This document shows, one piece after another, positions 47,161 through 59,529 of a stretch of 64,000 nucleotides of DNA. Under the pieces are notes generated by a model. That model had not been told where the DNA came from. It searched no databases and was given only the letters and a program-made list of their open reading frames with translations. Both the position numbers and the translations under genes were made by a program. Numbering within the stretch: the stretch's first letter is position 1; each line of letters opens with the position of its first letter. The stretch lies in assembly GCA_035048815.1 (NCBI GenBank), contig JAUCBN010000001.1, forward strand, positions 18,119,001-18,183,000, in the 5' to 3' direction. Origin of the DNA: Abelmoschus esculentus (taxonomy: Eukaryota; Streptophyta; Magnoliopsida; Malvales; Malvaceae).

Positions 47161-48680
47161 CGGAGTGGTAAAAACATAAGAATAATGGTACATGCAGGGG
47201 CATATCAGTATGACTCCTTCCGTATTGATAAAATGAGCTTGTATCAGAATGAATTTTCACTAATAGAAAATTATTTTACCTTAAACCCTTATGTGTGTCA
47301 ATATAGTATATACCATATTGGTACGAACCATTTCAAACCTATGCTAGAATCTTTTAAACATATGCTACAAGCGTCATAAAACATTTCAAATCTACTTTCA
47401 AGTTATTTGGACATTAAATTATTTTGATAATCTTATAATTTAACCTAAAATTAATTTTCAAATACTATATTAAAATAAAAATCCTAACACACACAATATT
47501 CATGCTTGCTTATTCATCCTTTACTTAAATGGTTATGTTTATGATATATAAAGAGCATGATAGAATAAAGGCTTATTTACTAAGTTTTTGAACTCATTTT
47601 TTGAAAACTATTATTTTCTTACGCGTGTCTTTAGATGATTGTATGCTTTTCAAGGAGCTCATCAGAGTATGACTTCATTATAAAAATATGTCAAAGAGTA
47701 CAATACTTAGATTTTTAGGGCAATGTATTCATTAGGACCTTTATGTTTTATGTCTATTAACTCTTTTAAATTTATTATTCTTGTGAATGTTTTTAATGAT
47801 TGTGTTTTGATTGGAGATTATAAACAACACTTTAACATTTTTGTTAGTAGGGGTTCTAGACAAGCATAATAGGAGCGGCCGCACAATATCTCCTAAAAAA
47901 GAGACCCTTCAAAATTTTGATAAACTACATTCATTTGACGATGTTAATTTTGAAATTCATTATAAAAAAATTGAAAATGTTCTTAATAATGATAGTTATA
48001 ATTTTTAAAATGCTATAATTAGTTCTCAAATGTGACAATTGCTTATAAAATTATAATGATTATTTCTATTATTAACACTTTTATAGAACAAAACTCTTCG
48101 AAAGCGAAGTTGTTGAAGTTATACTTACGGATAACTATGTCATAAGAGAGATTAAATAGACTTGCTTTGATGGTAATTAATACTAATGTTTTAGGAAAAA
48201 ATGATATTAAGGTTTTAGATGGTTTTCTTCAAAAAATGCAAAAAATAATAGTTTTAAGTAAAACTGCTTGATTTCTAGATATTTATAAGTAAAATTCTAA
48301 TAATATCTTTTGTAATAAAATATTCTTCTAGAAAAAGTTTATACCTCTTACCGATTATAAATTAAGGGCTTCATTTTAATATATTACAAAAAGTCTCATT
48401 TTAATATATTGTACAGGCCTCCAAAATCTTTAAACTGATCATGATTTTTGTATAACTCATTTTAACATTTAGGTTGGTTTTATGAAAACTTTGGAATTGG
48501 GCTATGCTCATTAAAAAAGCTTTTATTGAAGGTGTGGGCTTTGTGACCTAATGTGATATCGAGTTTAGGGAGTTACAACCACATCACCCCTCAGTTAGAT
48601 TTTAACGATTCGTTGTTTAATTATGACCAATTAAATGATCAGATTTTCAGTTTCTTAGTAGAATGGTTAAAATAAGACGA
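47161..48680. other. AT-rich interior of the second MULE-like element
   Basis: Short ORFs at 47116-47379 and 47811-48008 have no recognisable motif. A NotI-type GCGGCCGC at 47875 is unusual in DNA this AT-rich. Nothing else supported. Confidence 0.4.
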
Positions 48681-48806
48681 ACTCAATATTTGAGTGGTCA
48701 CCTAGGTAGTTTAGCCAAAATTTTATCAATTTATAGTTCAATTGAAATTTCAAGTACCTAACGCATGTCACCATTTAATTGGAGGATTAAATTTATTGAA
48801 ACAAGT

Positions 48807-50156
48807 TGATGGGCACTCAAAAATCCTCAATTTTCACATCATTTCTCCACTCATTTATTACTAATAAAGAAAAAATTAAATACAATGATAGATATTTCTA
48901 ATTATTTTTCATATCTCAGCATCCGAAAACTAATTTTATGAATTTACCCATTAATTGGCATAAAACAGATATGTTTTATAGTTTTCTTTCTTAGACAAGA
49001 AACTAGATCACAGAAAGAGTCAAAGAAGAAAATAGATGCTGAATTATAGATGAAGCATCTGCCATAACAACGTTCTAAAGACTGCTGCGACAGTATAAAG
49101 GAAAAAAAGTGATGCTCAATAGGAAGAAGAAAAGATACCAAAAGACAAAGAGTAAAACAAAGAAGACAACTCAGTTAGGAGGTCAAGCCCAAGCCAAACC
49201 GCTGGAAAAAATATCTTAGGAAATAATATTAATTTAATATAATTTAATTAGGAATTAGATTTCTTTCATGTTTAAAACTCTTTCCTTGCATGGAAAGATT
49301 AACTTAGGGCTTGACCTATATAAGACACTTATTAGGTTTAGGTTTGAAAGGAGGAGTAATCGGTTTTCACACATAACATATCCTTAGCCGCCAACCATAA
49401 TATGTTCTAAACTTCTTTGGAGGCTTAGATTGTTGTGGAGTAGATGGAGAGGAAGGTTACATTGTTATTGATATTTATTAATGCAAAACTTATTTCATAG
49501 TTTATTCTTTCTGTGTACTTAATTTTCTTTGCATATGACCTCGAGATGATAAGTATGTGATGAAACATCCATTTGTCTAATATCAGGAGAGTTAGGCTCA
49601 TGAAACGAGAGAATACGGTCTTTATTGAAGGGTATTGACTAATCCGGTTAAGAAATTAATTGCCTAAAGATTTCAGCGATTAACAAGACACGTGTGAGGT
49701 TGTTATCTACCCTTGATTAACACTGGGAGGTATCATCAAGACATAGGGATTTCAATAGTTCTCTTCGCTTAGGGATATGGAAGAAGCATATAAGGATGCT
49801 CTGTCGAACTATGAAAAGTTGAATTGTCGACGAGGCATAACCCCGCCTAGGCACCCTTTGTGCGATCCGTAGAGGCAGTAGTTCAACCCATTGCATTAAT
49901 AAGTGGATTAGCATATAACTGGATTCTCCTCTACAAAGCATTCAATCTAACCTCATCTTTTTTTATTATTATCTTTCTATAACTTAGTATAGTTTAGTTA
50001 GTGCAGTTAATCCAATCCATCAATAACTCGTGCTTTTAGTTTTCTTAAGTGCAGTTATAAGAAGTAGTAGAATCGACTCAGTCTTTGTGGGATCGATATC
50101 TTAAATATTATAATCCGACAAAGGTGGAATTAATAAGGACTCCATAGCCTTCATCA
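48807..50156 (+). repeat. 5' LTR, 1350 bp
   Basis: TGATGGGCAC to CTTCATCA. TATA-like 'cctatataagac' near 49315. The U5 side contains 'gcctaggcaccc' near 49850. The first 152 bases match 55719-55870 base for base in length. Preceding bases caagt (48802-48806) would be one target duplication; the partner lies outside the window. Confidence 0.85.
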
Positions 50157-50160
50157 GATT

Positions 50161-50178
50161 TGGCGTCGTTGTCGGGGA
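50161..50178 (+). other. Primer-binding site, tRNA-Asp type
   Basis: TGGCGTCGTTGTCGGGGA: two C-to-T changes from the canonical site. Four-base spacer (gatt) from the LTR. Confidence 0.85.
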
Positions 50179-50280
50179 CTGACGCTCAATTTTACTACTA
50201 ATTATTTTTGCATATTTTTAATTATTTTATTTTATTTTATTTACTTAGTTTTAGTTTAACTTCCGTGGGTTGTTTTGTGC

Positions 50281-51700
50281 ATGACCAGGTCCAACCCTAC
50301 CATTGATCAATATCCTTACGACCCAGAAATCGAAAAACAACATGAGATCTGAAATGAAAGGCACGCCAAAGAATGAACATAGACTCTGGCCAACAAAACA
50401 ATGCGGGTATGAACATTGTCGCGGTACACAATCGTGGTTCTTTCGTAATAGTTGATCCAGTAAATGTTCCAAGACAAGAACAGACTCGAACTGTTCGAGA
50501 TTATTTGGACGAAGATTTAGATAGGTTAACTCTTGCTGTTGTGATGCCTAACATAGAGGCAGAGCACTTTGAACTAAAATCGGTCATGTTCTACATGATC
50601 AACACCTAGGCCAGTTTGGGGGTTCGGCCATGAAGATGCTCGGCAGCATCTTATGTCCTTTTTGGAGATCTATAACTCATTTAAACTGAAGGGAGTCTCA
50701 ACCAACAATCCTTAAGCTAAAATTATTTCCCTATTCACTAAAGATAGGGCGAAAGCATGGTTAAATAACCTCCAGCCGAGATCGTTGAATTCATAGACAG
50801 AACTATGCCAAAGCTTTCTTGCCAGATTCAGTTATACCAATATGACTGACAAGCTCATAAATGATATTACGTTATTCAGGCAAGATGAAGACGAACCAAA
50901 GTATGAGGCATGAGAAAGACACAAATAACTATACAGAAAATGCCCCATGCATGGTCTGCATGAGTGGACCCAAGTATTCATCTTCTACAACGCAGTAAAC
51001 ATTCCTACGAGGATGATGCTTGATACTTTAGCCAATGGCACCCTCTTAGACCTCCCACCCTATGAGAGTATAGAAATTTTGGATAGGTTGGCGAAGAACG
51101 ATTATCAACACTTGACCACCAGAAGAGGCATAAATAGACGATACATGACAAATTTAGATTCTTCAGATTCCATTCTGCCTAATTGTCCGTCTTGACAAAT
51201 ATGGTGAAGGATCTGCAAAAGCCAAGTCACGTTCGAGAAGTAAAAGCAGTCACCAATCTATGCGAACCATGTGGTGATAATCATGACTCGAACGCATGCC
51301 CGCACAATCCAGAATCTTCCTTCTATGTTGGAAATTTTAATAGAAATAATATGTCCAACAACTATAATCCATCATGGAGGAAGTACCCTAATTTCTCTTG
51401 GAGTAATCCTAATAATGCACTTAACATGCAACATCAACCGATGCAAGCTACGAGATTCCAGCAAAATAATAGATTTGCTCAACAACAGATGACGTAGCAG
51501 TCACCGCCTCTGTAGCAAACAACAAACGTCCAGAATTTGGAGAATACACTACAGACATTTATGGCCTAGACTGGTGCGTTCATTTCAAATGCCAACAAGT
51601 TCATCCAAAGAGCTGACACTTTCATGTACAGAACAAAAATGAAAATGCAGAATAACGAAGCTACTCTCAAGGCACTGGAAACCATAGTAGGACAAATGGC
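50281..51700 (+). pseudogene. Athila-type gag, broken
   Basis: It starts at the ATG at 50281 (MTRSNPTIDQYPYDPEIEK), with a stop soon after. Then VRDYLDEDLDRLTLAVVMPN (50373-50609) and MHGLHEWTQVFIFYNAVN (50947-51195). A zinc knuckle CEPCGDNHDSNAC (CX2CX3HX4C, about 51265) and SFYVGNFNRNNMSNNYNPSW follow, then a Gln-rich part to 51500. Three or more frame changes. It corresponds piece by piece to the minus-strand gag at 17880-19279. Confidence 0.8.
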
Positions 51701-51707
51701 ATAATAG

Positions 51708-52903
51708 ATGAAAAACAGACCCATAAGAGGTCTCCCGAGCGGTACTGAAGTCCCTAGAATTGGTCCTCATGAACAATGTAAAATCATATTGACCAGAAGT
51801 GGATTACAACTAAAGGACCCTAAAATACTTGCTCAAACAATAGGTAAGACCCCTAAAACAGTATTCCCTGCAGAAGCTACTAACAAAACATCTAAGGCAA
51901 AGGAACCAACAGATATTGCCGAACATACTATCGTAGTAGATGATGCCATAGCCGCACCACAGATAAGATTTCGGTGTGATGAAAAGATCGAATATCTACG
52001 TCTACCGCTACCTTTTTCACAAATGTTAAAAAAACAAGAGCAGGAGCACCAGTTTAAAAAATTCCTAGATATACATAAACAGGTAAATATAAATATACCT
52101 TTAGTGGAGGCAATTAAGCAAATGCCCAACTATGTCAAATTCCTTAAGGATATTATATCCAAAAGGACAAAGATTGGGGAATTTGAAACAATTGCCACAA
52201 CTGAAGGATGTGTGGAAATGGTTCATACCAAGGCCACCACCAAAAGGAAAGATCCTAGTAGCTTCATCATACCATGTTCTATCGGAGATCAATACGTGGG
52301 TAAAGCACTATGCGACTTAGGTGCCGACATAAATCTCATGCCTAAGTCAGTATTTCAAAAGCTAGGCATCGGGCAAGCAAAACCAACAACAGTTATGCTA
52401 CAGCTGGAAGATTGTTCTTATGTACAACTAGAAGGAAAAATTGAAGATATTCTGGTAAGGGTGGATAAATTTATTTTTCCTACTGACGTCTTAATTCTTG
52501 ATTGTGAAGCAAATGAGCACGCTCCAATCATATTGAGAAGGTCATTTGTTGCCACAGGAAGAATATTGATCGATTGTGAGAAAGGAGAATTGATCATAAG
52601 AGTCAATGATAAACAAGTAAATATCAATGTGTTTAAAAAAATCTAAGGCATCAAGATGAACCAGATGAATGCAAAAAAATTGAAGTTAAAACTGAGTTCA
52701 ACTTTAATCCAGAAGCAGATTGCCTGAACAAAATCTACCAAGGCAACCTCTGTCGAGGCAGCATGCCCCTTGAACAAAAATTCATTCGAAAGAAACTACC
52801 AGATGAGGAGACAACAACTGGAATATCAACTTCTCCTCCAGCCAAAAAGGGGAAGATGGTTGTTGTTGAAGATACAATTTATTGCACCTCTGCAGTAACC
52901 TAA
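51708..52903 (+). pseudogene. Athila-type protease, nearly intact
   Basis: 312 codons are open to 52646 (MKNRPIRGLPSGTEVPRIGP...). They include FKKFLDIHKQVNINIPLVEA, VKALCDLG-type active site as GKALCDLGADINLMPKSVF, and VRVDKFIFPTDVLILDCEAN. A frameshift in an A-run near 52632 moves the end to another frame, which carries NPEADCLNKIYQGNLCRGSM and ends VVVEDTIYCTSAVT at 52903. The same C-terminal ending is present in the copy at 5521. Only this one lesson-sized indel is visible after 51708. Confidence 0.8.
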
Positions 52904-53334
52904 ATTTTCTATCTCTTAGTCCTTAATTTAGTTTTTATGATTTAGGAATTAGAATATTATTTTTAGTTTTAGGATTTAGATTTTAACTCTCACAATTTAG
53001 TTTTAAATTTTAATTTTTCACATCTTTTATTATTAAGTTTCTAGGTCCAATAAAGAAATGAAATAAAGATAATCAAGCCCATATACAACCCACTATAAGA
53101 AGAAAATATCTGGGAAAACTTGCCTCCCAAGGTGGAATCTGTATTAATTCTGCCGCCAGTATGGGCCAGCTGGAATATCGTACTATGCACGCCACGAATA
53201 ATGATAACCGCTCTGCCACAATAAATGATGTGCCTCCTACGCAAATATAAATACATAAGCAAGGCTTCATCCCTTCATCATTTCCTCTCTATTACAATTA
53301 CTCTGAAAAATTTCTTTTAGCTCTTCAAAAAAAT

Positions 53335-54824
53335 ATGTCAACTCTACGAGAAAACCCTGCCAGAGCAGTGTAGTTCAAACGGTTCTCTACATCGGCAGTT
53401 AAGTATGAATACGAGCGAAACTTCAAGAATAGACAGATCTGGGTGGAGCAAGGCTTCCACTACACAGAAGAAGAGGATTTAGGTTTGGAAGCCTTCATTT
53501 TGTCGAAAATAACTTTTCAGAGATGACAACAGTTTGCCAGGCAGCTATATCCAACAAATATTGAATGGGTACGAGAATTCTACGCCTACAAACTAGCAAC
53601 GAAGAACCCATATTCCTACCTCAGAGGAAGAGCAATTCGAGTTCCCAACTTCGTCATTAATGCACACTACGAATTACACATTGAAGTAGACAAACACACT
53701 ACATTTGTTGTCGTCTTGACGTTAGATGATTACGAAGCAATGAAATCTGAACTCTGTTTACCTAGAGTTGAATGGAATATGGGAAAAGCACTGCGGATTA
53801 GTTAGCCACCGTGATCAAAAGAAATCTACTGCCAATATCTCATAACTAGACGGTGGACAGACCATGATTGGCGCTCATCCACTCTATCATCCAGAACCGA
53901 AGGATCAACATCGACATCATCATCAGTGAATAGATCTTTGAATGCGCCACCAAAGAAAAAGGTATCCTTATCTTCCTTTACTTAATTACTGCTTTGAGAA
54001 ATTTAGAAAGAGTCTCAAACATACCCTTAGGCACCTACACACCGAGACGTGTGGGCTGGACACGGAAAATTTATATGAGAAGAATGTAAGTGGAAGAAGC
54101 AACTCCACAAGCGTACATCCCTCCGACAGTTAAGGTCGAACCTACCACAGTCGAAGAACCAGCAAAGGATGAAACTGTACCAGTAGGAGTCCTAGAAACA
54201 CTGCTAAGGATAGAAAAAAGACAACTAGCCTTCATGAAATATGTCAAGGAGTTCAACTGCGCTATCATCTCCATCATTCGAGAAGAACTCCCTACATGCA
54301 CAACTCTGTTTCCAGAATTCACAGTCGCTCTCTCCTTGCCTCAACCAACACCGATGGCACCATCTTTCTCAACTACTGTCCCAACCTCTCTTGCCACCAT
54401 AGCTGTTGCAGCTGCAACCAAACCACTCTCAGTAGACTCAGTAGTTGATTTCCTCCAAATGGACTCCACCAATAGAGGAGCTACACCGAAAAATTCAACA
54501 ACTTTCACTTCGAGTGATTCGAAAGATTTGACAAGCCAATTCAGAGATACCGATGAATACATTGCTACAACACAATGGGGGAAGAAGAGAAAGGTAGCCG
54601 CTTCATCCCCAATTAACTTGGATCCATAGGAGGAGTAGTTACGAGACCCAACTACTATTCGAGTCCAGTCACACTATTCTACCAAAAAGCCGATGGTGAG
54701 CCCACCAAAGACAGTGGCCCAATAACCGCTGAAGCCGCTCGTCCACCGGATATCGAACACTCGTCATAAGCTTATAATCGACAGTGACTCTGAAGATTCA
54801 TTTAAATCCTTCACATCATTTTAA
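53335..54824 (+). pseudogene. Putative plant transposon protein (Transposase_32-like) ORF, broken
   Basis: It starts at the ATG at 53335 (MSTLRENPARAV, then a stop). FKRFSTSAVKYEYERNF, EEDLGLEAFILSKITFQR, NIEWVREFYAYK and NPYSYLRGRAIRVPNFVI carry the conserved domain. VVVLTLDDYEAMKSELCLPRVEWN follows. The C-terminal half (54090-54629, VEEATPQAYIPPTVKVEP...) is open and Thr/Ser/Pro-rich, ending IDSDSEDSFKSF-like at 54824. It lies 432 bp after protease. Its counterpart is 3486-5145. Function unknown. Confidence 0.72.
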
Positions 54825-55718
54825 GGGCGGTAGTCTTTTTTTTTCTTTTCTTTTTTGGTTATATTTTATTTTTTCTATATACGTGCATTGGGGATAATGT
54901 ATCCCTTGAGTTTGGGGATTTATTTTTCTGTTTTGTAATATGTAAATATAATGTATGGAAGTAATCGAAGTATCTCATCAATGCTTTAAATCTTGTCATA
55001 GTTACTTAAGTATTACTGCAAAATTTTGTTTAAAAGTCTGTTGAATTTTATTGAAACTACCTCGGCAGTGATATATTCTCCAGCCGCCGCCGTAGTCTAC
55101 ACCATTCACCAGACTTGAATCCTGAAGGGTTTGGTAGGATTAGTACTTAAGATTAGACTATGAGCTTGAAAACATCTTAAAACACTGTTAGTCTTAGTTG
55201 ATTTTAAATGTTCTTTTCTTTCAAAAGCATTAAGGACTTAGGTGTAGATTTTAACTAGAGGTGCATATCATTGGCTCTAGTTTTAGTCCATAGAGGTTCC
55301 CATTACTGGCTCTAGGCCTTAGAATTCTCCCACTTACTAGAGGTGCTTATCACTAACTCTAGTGAGAATATGCTAAACACTTGAGGTGCCCATGACTGGC
55401 TTAAGCAAGTATAACTATATAGCAATATATGATTATACATCAATTTCAGAGAGAAAGAAAGCAAAAGAATTAAGAAATCTTAGTTGAAAGTCCTGAGCTA
55501 GAAAAAGGATTAGACTTAAAAAATCAGCTTTGACACAACTACGCACACACACACTAAGACTTATTGTCCAATTCTGAGGAACACCTAGAACCAAGAAGAG
55601 ACCGAGTCAAGAAAGGAACTCTGCCGTGGCAGGCAGGACAGTATATTGCTTTAAAATTCTTTACTAAACTTATATTTTGCATTGCTTAAGGACAAGTAAT
55701 AATTCGAGTTTGATGGTT
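54825..55718 (+). other. 3' noncoding region with GAGGTGC-type repeats
   Basis: About 55240-55410 holds several imperfect copies of 'actagaggtgc..atca.tggctcta', shared with the minus-strand element at 3000-3165. No ORF. It ends at the LTR start. Confidence 0.65.
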
Positions 55719-55870
55719 TGATGAGCACTCAAAAGTCCTTAATTTTCATATTATTTCTCCATTCATTTATTTCTAATAAAGATAGAATTAAATGAAATGA
55801 TATATATTTCTAATTATTTTCCACATCTTAGTATCCGAAAACTACTTTTATAAATTTACCCATTAATTGG
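55719..55870 (+). repeat. 3' LTR of the Athila-like element, first segment
   Basis: 152 bases from TGATGAGCAC to CCATTAATTGG, the same length and order as 48807-48958. It continues at 62302-62398 after the nested insertion. Confidence 0.85.
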
Positions 55871-56260
55871 TGATAACTCCGCAAAAAGACAATATTTCAA
55901 GCCTTTTTACTTAAGTTATTTATTGTCTTGAAGTACATTTAGGTTCATTTAGTTGTATTTAGGATCATAATATTGCATTTGGTGGTTGTTTATATTTTTA
56001 AATCTATAGTGCGGAAATAGGTGCTATTTTACGAGAAAAGTTGTGCTTTTTGTTGATTTTGTGCAGGTAAAACAAAGTGGGAATTTGAGAAAAATTTTCA
56101 TGGCCTTTGCAAAAGGATAGCAATGGAAAAATTCCATGACAAATATGAAGAACTCTTGTGCTGCACTACAGGACAAGAAGATATTTTAAGAGGCGTACCA
56201 GCTGGAGCTAATACAGTCTGGCCACAACCATTACAGCCGGTCGGGACCACTACAGCCTGG

Positions 56261-57631
56261 TGATGAGTGCCTAAAAGGCAGTAATTTACTACCCTTCTTA
56301 TGGTACTTTATGCACCTATTATAAACCCACTTAAACAGAATCATATACTCTTTGCTCAAATATTGGATATTCTGTTATCACAACATACAAAGTTAATATT
56401 TATAGAGAATACAAATATTATTACAATTTCCGTACATACAAGAATATCCAGAACCGAAGCGGTAAAAAAGCTATATTGAGGCTGAGGCAGAAGACCAGCC
56501 GCGGAAGAATCCAGTGTGGCAGCACCAACAATAGAGGCGCATCAGAAGATAAAAATATAGAGAATATTCTAAAAGACACAGCGCATCAATTGGACCAGGC
56601 TAGCGTGCTCAAGGCCTAATTCAAAGACCAAGCGGGAAACCCTTTCTAGAAGGTGGCAAACTTGGAAATATCAGAATCCTTGAAGAAGACTTGTTCCCTA
56701 TTCTAAGTTGAAGTCTATTTAGGAAAGGTTTACCCTAGGTTAAGACTATAAATATCCTAGCCGGCCATATTGTTTAGGGAGAGCCGATTTGTAGAGAAAA
56801 CCTTTTCTCCTTAAGAATTGTACTTCCACGATAACATGTTCTAAATTTCTTAGGGATAGGTGAAGGTTGTTGATATTAGTGAGAGGAGATTGATTCTTGT
56901 ATTCTTGTTCTTATGCAATAAAATCAGAGTTTGCTTATCCTATTTCCATTCATTATTCTTTTATCCAAGCCCGAGAGGAAAGTTTACAAGTAATCTATTT
57001 ATCAGCATCGAGAGGTGTAGATTCACGAAAGGGGTAAGTACGATGTCGGTGACACTAACTCAGCCTGTACTCCGGTGGAGGCATTCGGAGATGGGTTAAG
57101 AGTTTCAGCAGCTAAAAGAAGTGTTGAATTGGTTGGTGGTCAGCTTTGGTTTACGCTGAGAGGTATCGTCAAGGACCGAGCATCAACAGTACTTTGACTC
57201 AGAGATGAGCGAAGGCACTTACGGACACTTTGCTGAACTTTGATACCTCTGACCAAGAGCAAGAGATTGTCGCGATAGAGGAGCACCAACATTGCCGAGG
57301 TAGTATCTGCACTACTATCGAAGTAGTGTTGTGCGATTGCATTGGACAAGAAGGAGATCAATTGAATACACTAATTGAAACAACTGGATCCTACCCGCTT
57401 TCTCTATAATCGTTTTCAACTCTTTATTTTATGTTTTGTTATTTACTTATTTAGTTAGATAAAACAAACTATCTTATTTGTGTTTTTATTTTATTCTCAG
57501 GAGCAAAGGAACGAAGGAAGATATATTAAGTATACCAATCCCAATAGAGACGATACATGATATACTTATCATTTTATTACTTGACGACGTGTACACTTGC
57601 ACTCAAAATAGCACTTGTACCACACCTATCA
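56261..57631 (+). repeat. 5' LTR of the nested element, 1371 bp
   Basis: From TGATGAGTGC to CACCTATCA. TATA-like 'agactataaatatcc' near 56743. The U5 part is near-identical in sense to 59529-60377, and related to the LTRs at 9175-10204 and 13530-13953. Confidence 0.85.
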
Positions 57632-57637
57632 AGTTTT

Positions 57638-57655
57638 TGGCGTCGTTGCCGGGGA
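57638..57655 (+). other. Primer-binding site, tRNA-Asp type
   Basis: TGGCGTCGTTGCCGGGGA: a single C-to-T change, at a CpG. Confidence 0.88.
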
Positions 57656-57769
57656 TTGGCAACTAAATTTTGTTTCCTTTAATTTTTTTGCTCATTAATT
57701 ATTAGTTATCTAACTTTAACTTTAGTTTTATTTTATTCTTGTTTTTATTAATTTTTATTTAATTGGTTT

Positions 57770-59529
57770 ATGACCAGGGCAAATCCGAGTGGACCATTGT
57801 ACGAGTTGGATCCATAGATTGAACGTACAAGACATAATCTAAGACGAAATCTGTTCCAAACTATGGACAATCCACCTAGAGGACCTATTGATCATAATGT
57901 ACTACCGCCAACAATGCAACAGCAGACAATGCCATTGTCGAGACAGTCTACTGTCAAAGATTATCTGGTGGAGGATCTAAACGGACTTAACCCTGGCGTA
58001 GTTACCTCGGAGATAGAAGCAACTCACTTTGAGCTTAAACCAGTAATGTTCAACATGTTGAACACAATTGGACAGTTTGGTGGGTCTGCTACTGAAGATG
58101 CAAGGCAGCATCTTAAATCCTTCATGGAAGTATGCAACTCTTTTAGGATTCAAGGAGTCCATGGGGATATTTTGTGCTTAAAACTGTTCCCCTATTCACT
58201 GAGGGATAGGGCTAAGACTTGGTTGAATGGAATCCTAGTAGGATCAATCAGATCTTGGGAAGAACTTTGCCGAGAATTCATTCCGGAAAGATGAAGATGA
58301 ACCGATGTACGAGACATGGGAATGTTATAGAGAACTATTAAACAAATACCTCTTACATGGTTTTCCCTTGTGGACGCAAGTTTCCATGTTTTACAATGCT
58401 ACTAATGCTTCCACAAGGATGATGCTAGACGCTTCCGCAAATGGGACACTTTTAGATAGAGCACCCGCGGAAGCCATTGAAATTCTAAACAAACTCGCAA
58501 GGAACGATTTTCAATTTCCCACATCGAGGCGAGGAGGAATGATATGTCATGCCACAACTCATGAATTAGACACATCAAGTTCGAGCAGCACAATTGGCTT
58601 CTCTGACCAAGATGGTTCAGAATATGCAGAACCAAAGAAGTATACATGAGGTTAAGGCAGTCAATTCATCAGATTATATGCCAGATGAGGAGACCGGCAT
58701 ATATGTTGAAACTTATAACAGAAACAATCCAATGATGTCTAACAATTATAACCCATCTTGGAAAAGGCATCCGAACTTCTCTTGGAGTAACCCTAAAAAT
58801 GCCTTGAATCCAACTACCCAAGCCCATGGATTTCAGCATCAGAACCAGAACCTACCGCAGCAGAACTCAGCAGCAGGTACAACAACAACAGTCTTTGAAT
58901 GCACTGACCGATTCTCTCACAACTTTCATGTCAAAGACTGATGCCTACATGATGGAGAATAGCCACTTCATGAAGCATACTGATGACTTCATGAACAGAA
59001 CAGAGATGAGACTGCTGAACTAGGAGGCTGTAATAAAATCCTTAGAAACCCAGGTTGGTCAATTTGCCCAACGCCAAAATACTCGACCACCTGGAGGTTT
59101 ACCTAGCAATACTGAAGTTGCTAAGGTATTAGGCCACTAGTAATGTAAAGTAATCACCACCAGAAATGGCCTACAACTGAAGAATAAAGAGGGAACCCCA
59201 ACTGAAAGAGTCCAACCAGAACAACAACTATAGGAGGACTCAGAGGCTGAGCAAGACCCTGTTGAAAGCTCTGCCACGGCAACAAAACCAATAGTATCAG
59301 AACCTTCTGGTGAGGCATCTACAGAAAAATTCACCCTAGGTATAAAACTCAATATCCAAGGAAACTTGGAGGACATTAGACCACCACCTCCTTTTCCACA
59401 GAGGTTAAAAAAGTAAAAACATGACCACCAATTTCAGAAATTCTTAGACATCTTGAAACAGGTCCATATTAACTTGCACCTAGTTGAGGCGATTGAACAA
59501 ATGCCCAACTATGCCAAGTTTTTAAAGAA
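57770..59529 (+). pseudogene. Athila-type gag and start of protease, truncated
   Basis: It starts at the ATG at 57770 (MTRANPSGPLYELDP). An open segment 57863-58294 reads TVKDYLVEDLNGLNPGVV, HFELKPVMFNMLNTIGQF, EDARQHLKSFMEVCNSF, LCLKLFPYSLRDRAKTWLN and SWEELCREFI. WTQVSMFYNATNAST (58305-58649) and MTKMVQ-type coiled segment with NYNPSWKRHPNFSWSN (58594-58941) follow in other frames. The protease lead-in VEAIEQMPNYAKFLK (near 59490-59529) is cut by the deletion. It is closest to the gag at 11985-13417. Confidence 0.8.

Larger units (their letters stand above)
42931..48716. mobile_element. Second MULE-like DNA element, 5.8 kb, no transposase
   Basis: Short inverted ends: 42931 reads AGGTAAATTACCTAAGTGAT and the complement from 48716 reads GGCTAAACTACCTAGGTGAC. 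Similarity extends about 36 bp. Flanking 9-mers aagatttta (42922-42930) and aaaatttta (48717-48725) agree at 8 of 9, a Mutator-type duplication. The ends resemble those of the neighbouring MULE in their first ten bases. The inside has no transposase but includes repeats with GTATCGATAC-like motifs and a 458-bp tandem duplication. Non-autonomous and old. Confidence 0.6.

Noticed and set aside
47811..48008. 65-residue ORF after a NotI site, as a possible gene or vector remnant
   Set aside because: No recognisable domain, no vector-like flanks, and it lies inside the MULE-like unit. One restriction site is not evidence of cloning.
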